This document shows positions 52,548 to 54,528 of a stretch of 54,528 nucleotides of DNA, one piece after another. Position numbers and translations under genes: made by a program. The notes beneath the pieces are model-generated. The model searched no databases and was not told the origin of the DNA. It saw nothing but the letters and a program-made list of their open reading frames with translations. Every line of letters starts with the position of its first letter. Within the stretch, counting starts at the first letter, position 1. The DNA is from Clostridiales bacterium (GTDB lineage Bacteria; Bacillota; Clostridia; Peptostreptococcales; Acidaminobacteraceae): NCBI GenBank assembly GCA_021107455.1, contig JAIOSU010000194.1, forward strand, positions 1-54,528, read 5' to 3'.

Positions 52548-53355
52548 ATGCACCTCCGGTAAATAAAGCGATTTGGTTCTTTAAAAGATGAACTCGGTAT
52601 TCCTTGCTGGCACGCTCATCCGATTTGGCATCTTTTTCAAACAAACCGGCAATTGAACCTACCGGATCAGACCACTCGTCGTACTCATTTCTTGGTATCA
52701 GCTGATAAACCGGAAAACTCGCGAATCCAGATAAACCAACGAATACTTCAGTATCAGAAACACTCATCACCACGTGTAAAACCGGGTAATCGACTTCAGT
52801 GTGTGCCTCCATTCTCTTTGACATCATTTTGCCACCAACTTTTCTAGGGATCATAATCTGATACAAAAATGCATTCGGTGGCAATTTCAATCTTTTATCA
52901 AAAACATCTCTAAGCAAAGATTCATTGATTCCATTCTCATCAACCCATTTTACCAATGAATTCAAGGCCAAAAGTGGGAGAACAGCCTCTCTAAATGGCA
53001 ATTTTCCACAAATGTTTCCCCCGATGGTCAATGCATTTCTGACTGTATGATCAGCGATTTTGTTCAGAATAGACTTCAAAGATTGCAGTTCCGAATGTTC
53101 TATCATCACATTCAGCGGAACATTTGCTCCAACAACGATATATTCATCATCGACAAGGATTTCCGACATTTCGCCAATTCCTTTAAGGTCTATTACCGCA
53201 TCTGCTTTAAATGCACCCTTTCTTAGATTAGTAATCACCTCAGTGCCACCAGAATAATAAAGCGCATTGACTTTATCCTCTTTTAGCGTTTTCATGCATT
53301 CATAGGCTTCTTGAGTTGTCTCTGGTTTAAAGTAATCAAGATTGTATGCGATCAT
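52534..53355 (-). CDS. Molybdenum hydroxylase FAD-binding subunit (set B)
   Basis: A 273-residue flavoprotein subunit. FAD-binding segments are YYSGGTEVITNLRKG near residue 35 and TIGGNICGKLPFREAVLPL near 110. The CxxNxSP-like segment of set A (NICNASPLAD) is here NICGKLPFREA, which may alter flavin or partner contacts. ATG 53355 overlaps the Mo-subunit stop (ATGA) and has GGAGG seven bases upstream. Gene order Mo, FAD, Fe-S differs from set A (FAD, Fe-S, Mo), suggesting independent origin. Confidence 0.9.
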   Translation of the reverse strand: MIAYNLDYFKPETTQEAYECMKTLKEDKVNALYYSGGTEVITNLRKGAFKADAVIDLKGIGEMSEILVDDEYIVVGANVPLNVMIEHSELQSLKSILNKIADHTVRNALTIGGNICGKLPFREAVLPLLALNSLVKWVDENGINESLLRDVFDKRLKLPPNAFLYQIMIPRKVGGKMMSKRMEAHTEVDYPVLHVVMSVSDTEVFVGLSGFASFPVYQLIPRNEYDEWSDPVGSIAGLFEKDAKSDERASKEYRVHLLKNQIALFTGGAYDSL

Positions 53356-54528
53356 CTCTTCACCTCCATTGATGTCTTCCAAACTTTCTCGGGTGTCATT
53401 GGAATCTGATTCATTCCTTTGCCAACAGCTCTTGAAAGTGCGTTTGCGATCGCACCAGGCATTCCAATTACGGATTGTTCCCCAAGACCTCTCGCTCCAT
53501 ATGGTCCATCTTGCTGAGGTGTTTCGAGAAATTTGACTTGATATTCCGGTTCATCGCCATAACGCATGATCTTATAATCTCTAAGAACACCATTGGTGAC
53601 CTGTCCCCTGTCATTGAAGGTGAAACCTTCCATGGTTGTATAACCCATACCCATTGCCATGCCGCCAACAATCTGTCCTCTTGCCAATGCCGGACTAATT
53701 ACTTTGCCGACATCGATGCAACAAACAGCTTTTAATATCTTATATTTTCCTGTGTTTAAATTCACTTCAATTTCAACACCCTCAGCACCAAGTGTCCACT
53801 CAAGATCCGGATGACCTTCTCCGGTCTCTGGATCTAGATCTGTAAGGTGCTTTGCGATATATTTTCCCGAACCAATCACTTGTCCATAGATGGCGTTGCC
53901 ATTTGGGTAGACATATCCTAGCACCACTTCTGAGAGGTTCAGTCCTATTTTAGGTTCATCCGGTACAAAAACACGTTCACCATCCACTTTCAAATCTCTT
54001 TTCGGCACTCTCAATACTGCAGATGCGATTTCTTTGATTTGATTTTCTGCATCCTCACACGCTTCGAGTGTTGCCATCCCAGCCATCATAAGACCTCGAC
54101 TTGCAGCTGTCGCCCAATCACTAGGAGAAACGCTTGTGTCCACTTCCATGACAACATGTACCTTATCCACAGGAATCCCCAAACGTTCTGAAACAATTTG
54201 AGCAAGCCCGGTCTTTGTACCTTGACCGATTTCAACTACGCCAGTGTTTAAATTACAACTGCCATCGGAATTGAACGTAAGAATAGCGCCTGCATCTGTA
54301 TTGGTAGGCATTGCAGGAGCTTTCCAGAGTCCTGAAACACCTTTTACACGAACCGTATTGTTTTCAAGCTGCTGAGTAGCTCCAATATTACCGCCAAGCA
54401 TGGCTCCAACTTCTTCGAAACATTTGATTATATCTCCTGTGCTCTCATTGAGGACACTTTGGACAGGTGTGGTATCATGTGGTTTGACACCGTTTTTTAT
54501 TCTAAGTTCCAGCGGGTCCATATCCAGC
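53352..54528 (-). CDS. Molybdenum hydroxylase large subunit (set B), N-terminus outside window
   Basis: The frame is open to the right edge; 391 residues of the C-terminal half are visible (LDMDPLELRIKNG onwards), while family members have 700-800. Cofactor and active-site motifs present are VEIGQGTKTGLAQI, SDWATAASRGLMMAG, the FDVGKV-like CIDVGKVISPALARGQ, and GPYGARGLGEQSVIG with the catalytic Glu. An apparent ATG at 54521 is internal. It belongs to the xanthine oxidase family like the set A enzyme but has distinct sequence, so it likely acts on another heterocycle or another position of the same one. Confidence 0.92.
   Translation of the reverse strand, partial: LDMDPLELRIKNGVKPHDTTPVQSVLNESTGDIIKCFEEVGAMLGGNIGATQQLENNTVRVKGVSGLWKAPAMPTNTDAGAILTFNSDGSCNLNTGVVEIGQGTKTGLAQIVSERLGIPVDKVHVVMEVDTSVSPSDWATAASRGLMMAGMATLEACEDAENQIKEIASAVLRVPKRDLKVDGERVFVPDEPKIGLNLSEVVLGYVYPNGNAIYGQVIGSGKYIAKHLTDLDPETGEGHPDLEWTLGAEGVEIEVNLNTGKYKILKAVCCIDVGKVISPALARGQIVGGMAMGMGYTTMEGFTFNDRGQVTNGVLRDYKIMRYGDEPEYQVKFLETPQQDGPYGARGLGEQSVIGMPGAIANALSRAVGKGMNQIPMTPEKVWKTSMEVKR

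Overview
The window (54.5 kb) looks like chromosome of a low-GC Gram-positive anaerobe of the Clostridia type. The signs are strong GGAGG ribosome binding sites with frequent GTG/TTG starts, lipobox-type binding proteins, sigma-54 enhancer-binding regulation of amino-acid/peptide genes, and accessory genes of selenium-dependent molybdenum hydroxylases. I see no rRNA, tRNA, CRISPR or phage. No gap between genes exceeds about 225 bp.

Region 1 (1-10230, minus strand) is a sugar operon. In transcription order it holds an amylosucrase-like GH13 enzyme, a sugar-binding lipoprotein, two permeases, a LacI-type regulator, a fructokinase-like kinase, a MsmX/UgpC-type ATPase and a GH65 phosphorylase that runs off the window. 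Two promoters, before the GH13 gene and before the binding protein, carry the same 12-bp palindrome GAAACCGGTTTC inside a 17-bp spacer, presumably the LacI-family operator. Sucrose or a related glucosyl-fructose is the natural guess for the substrate.

Region 2 (10300-13700) holds unlinked housekeeping or orphan genes: a metallophosphoesterase, a cytosolic BMP-family ligand-binding protein with a ParB-like N-terminal part, and a YjjG-type nucleotidase.

Region 3 (13724-30309) looks like a dedicated system for using cell-wall (murein) peptides. One operon encodes L,D-carboxypeptidase, a cytosolic beta-lactamase-fold hydrolase, alanine racemase, diaminopimelate decarboxylase and an M20 amidohydrolase. 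It is divergent from a sigma-54 activator, which is followed by an Opp-type peptide transporter, a C39-like peptidase and an M19 dipeptidase. A separate M55 D-aminopeptidase lies beyond. Three near-identical sigma-54 promoters (TTGGCAT-N5-TTGCA) precede the carboxypeptidase operon, the transporter operon and the D-aminopeptidase, so all three appear to form one local regulon.

Region 4 (31444-48451, minus strand) is a molybdenum-hydroxylase and N-heterocycle catabolic cluster. It holds XdhC, YqeB, YqeC, MocA and MoeA (cofactor maturation), a CaiB-type CoA transferase, a cyclase-family hydrolase, the FdrA/DUF1116/DUF2877 set with a 59-residue extra protein, a PucR regulator, a purine-type permease and a three-subunit xanthine-dehydrogenase-like enzyme. 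Region 5 (48675-54528) continues it: a plus-strand VWA protein and MoxR/RavA-type ATPase pair sits between that enzyme and a second, partial three-subunit molybdenum hydroxylase. The pair recalls CoxE/CoxD of CO dehydrogenase maturation and ViaA/RavA.

Three transport or peptidase genes are interrupted: the peptide-binding protein (frameshift near 22171), the M19 dipeptidase (TAG at 28789, with a lost metal-ligand His) and the purine permease (TGA at 43866). They are either real lesions or sequence errors.
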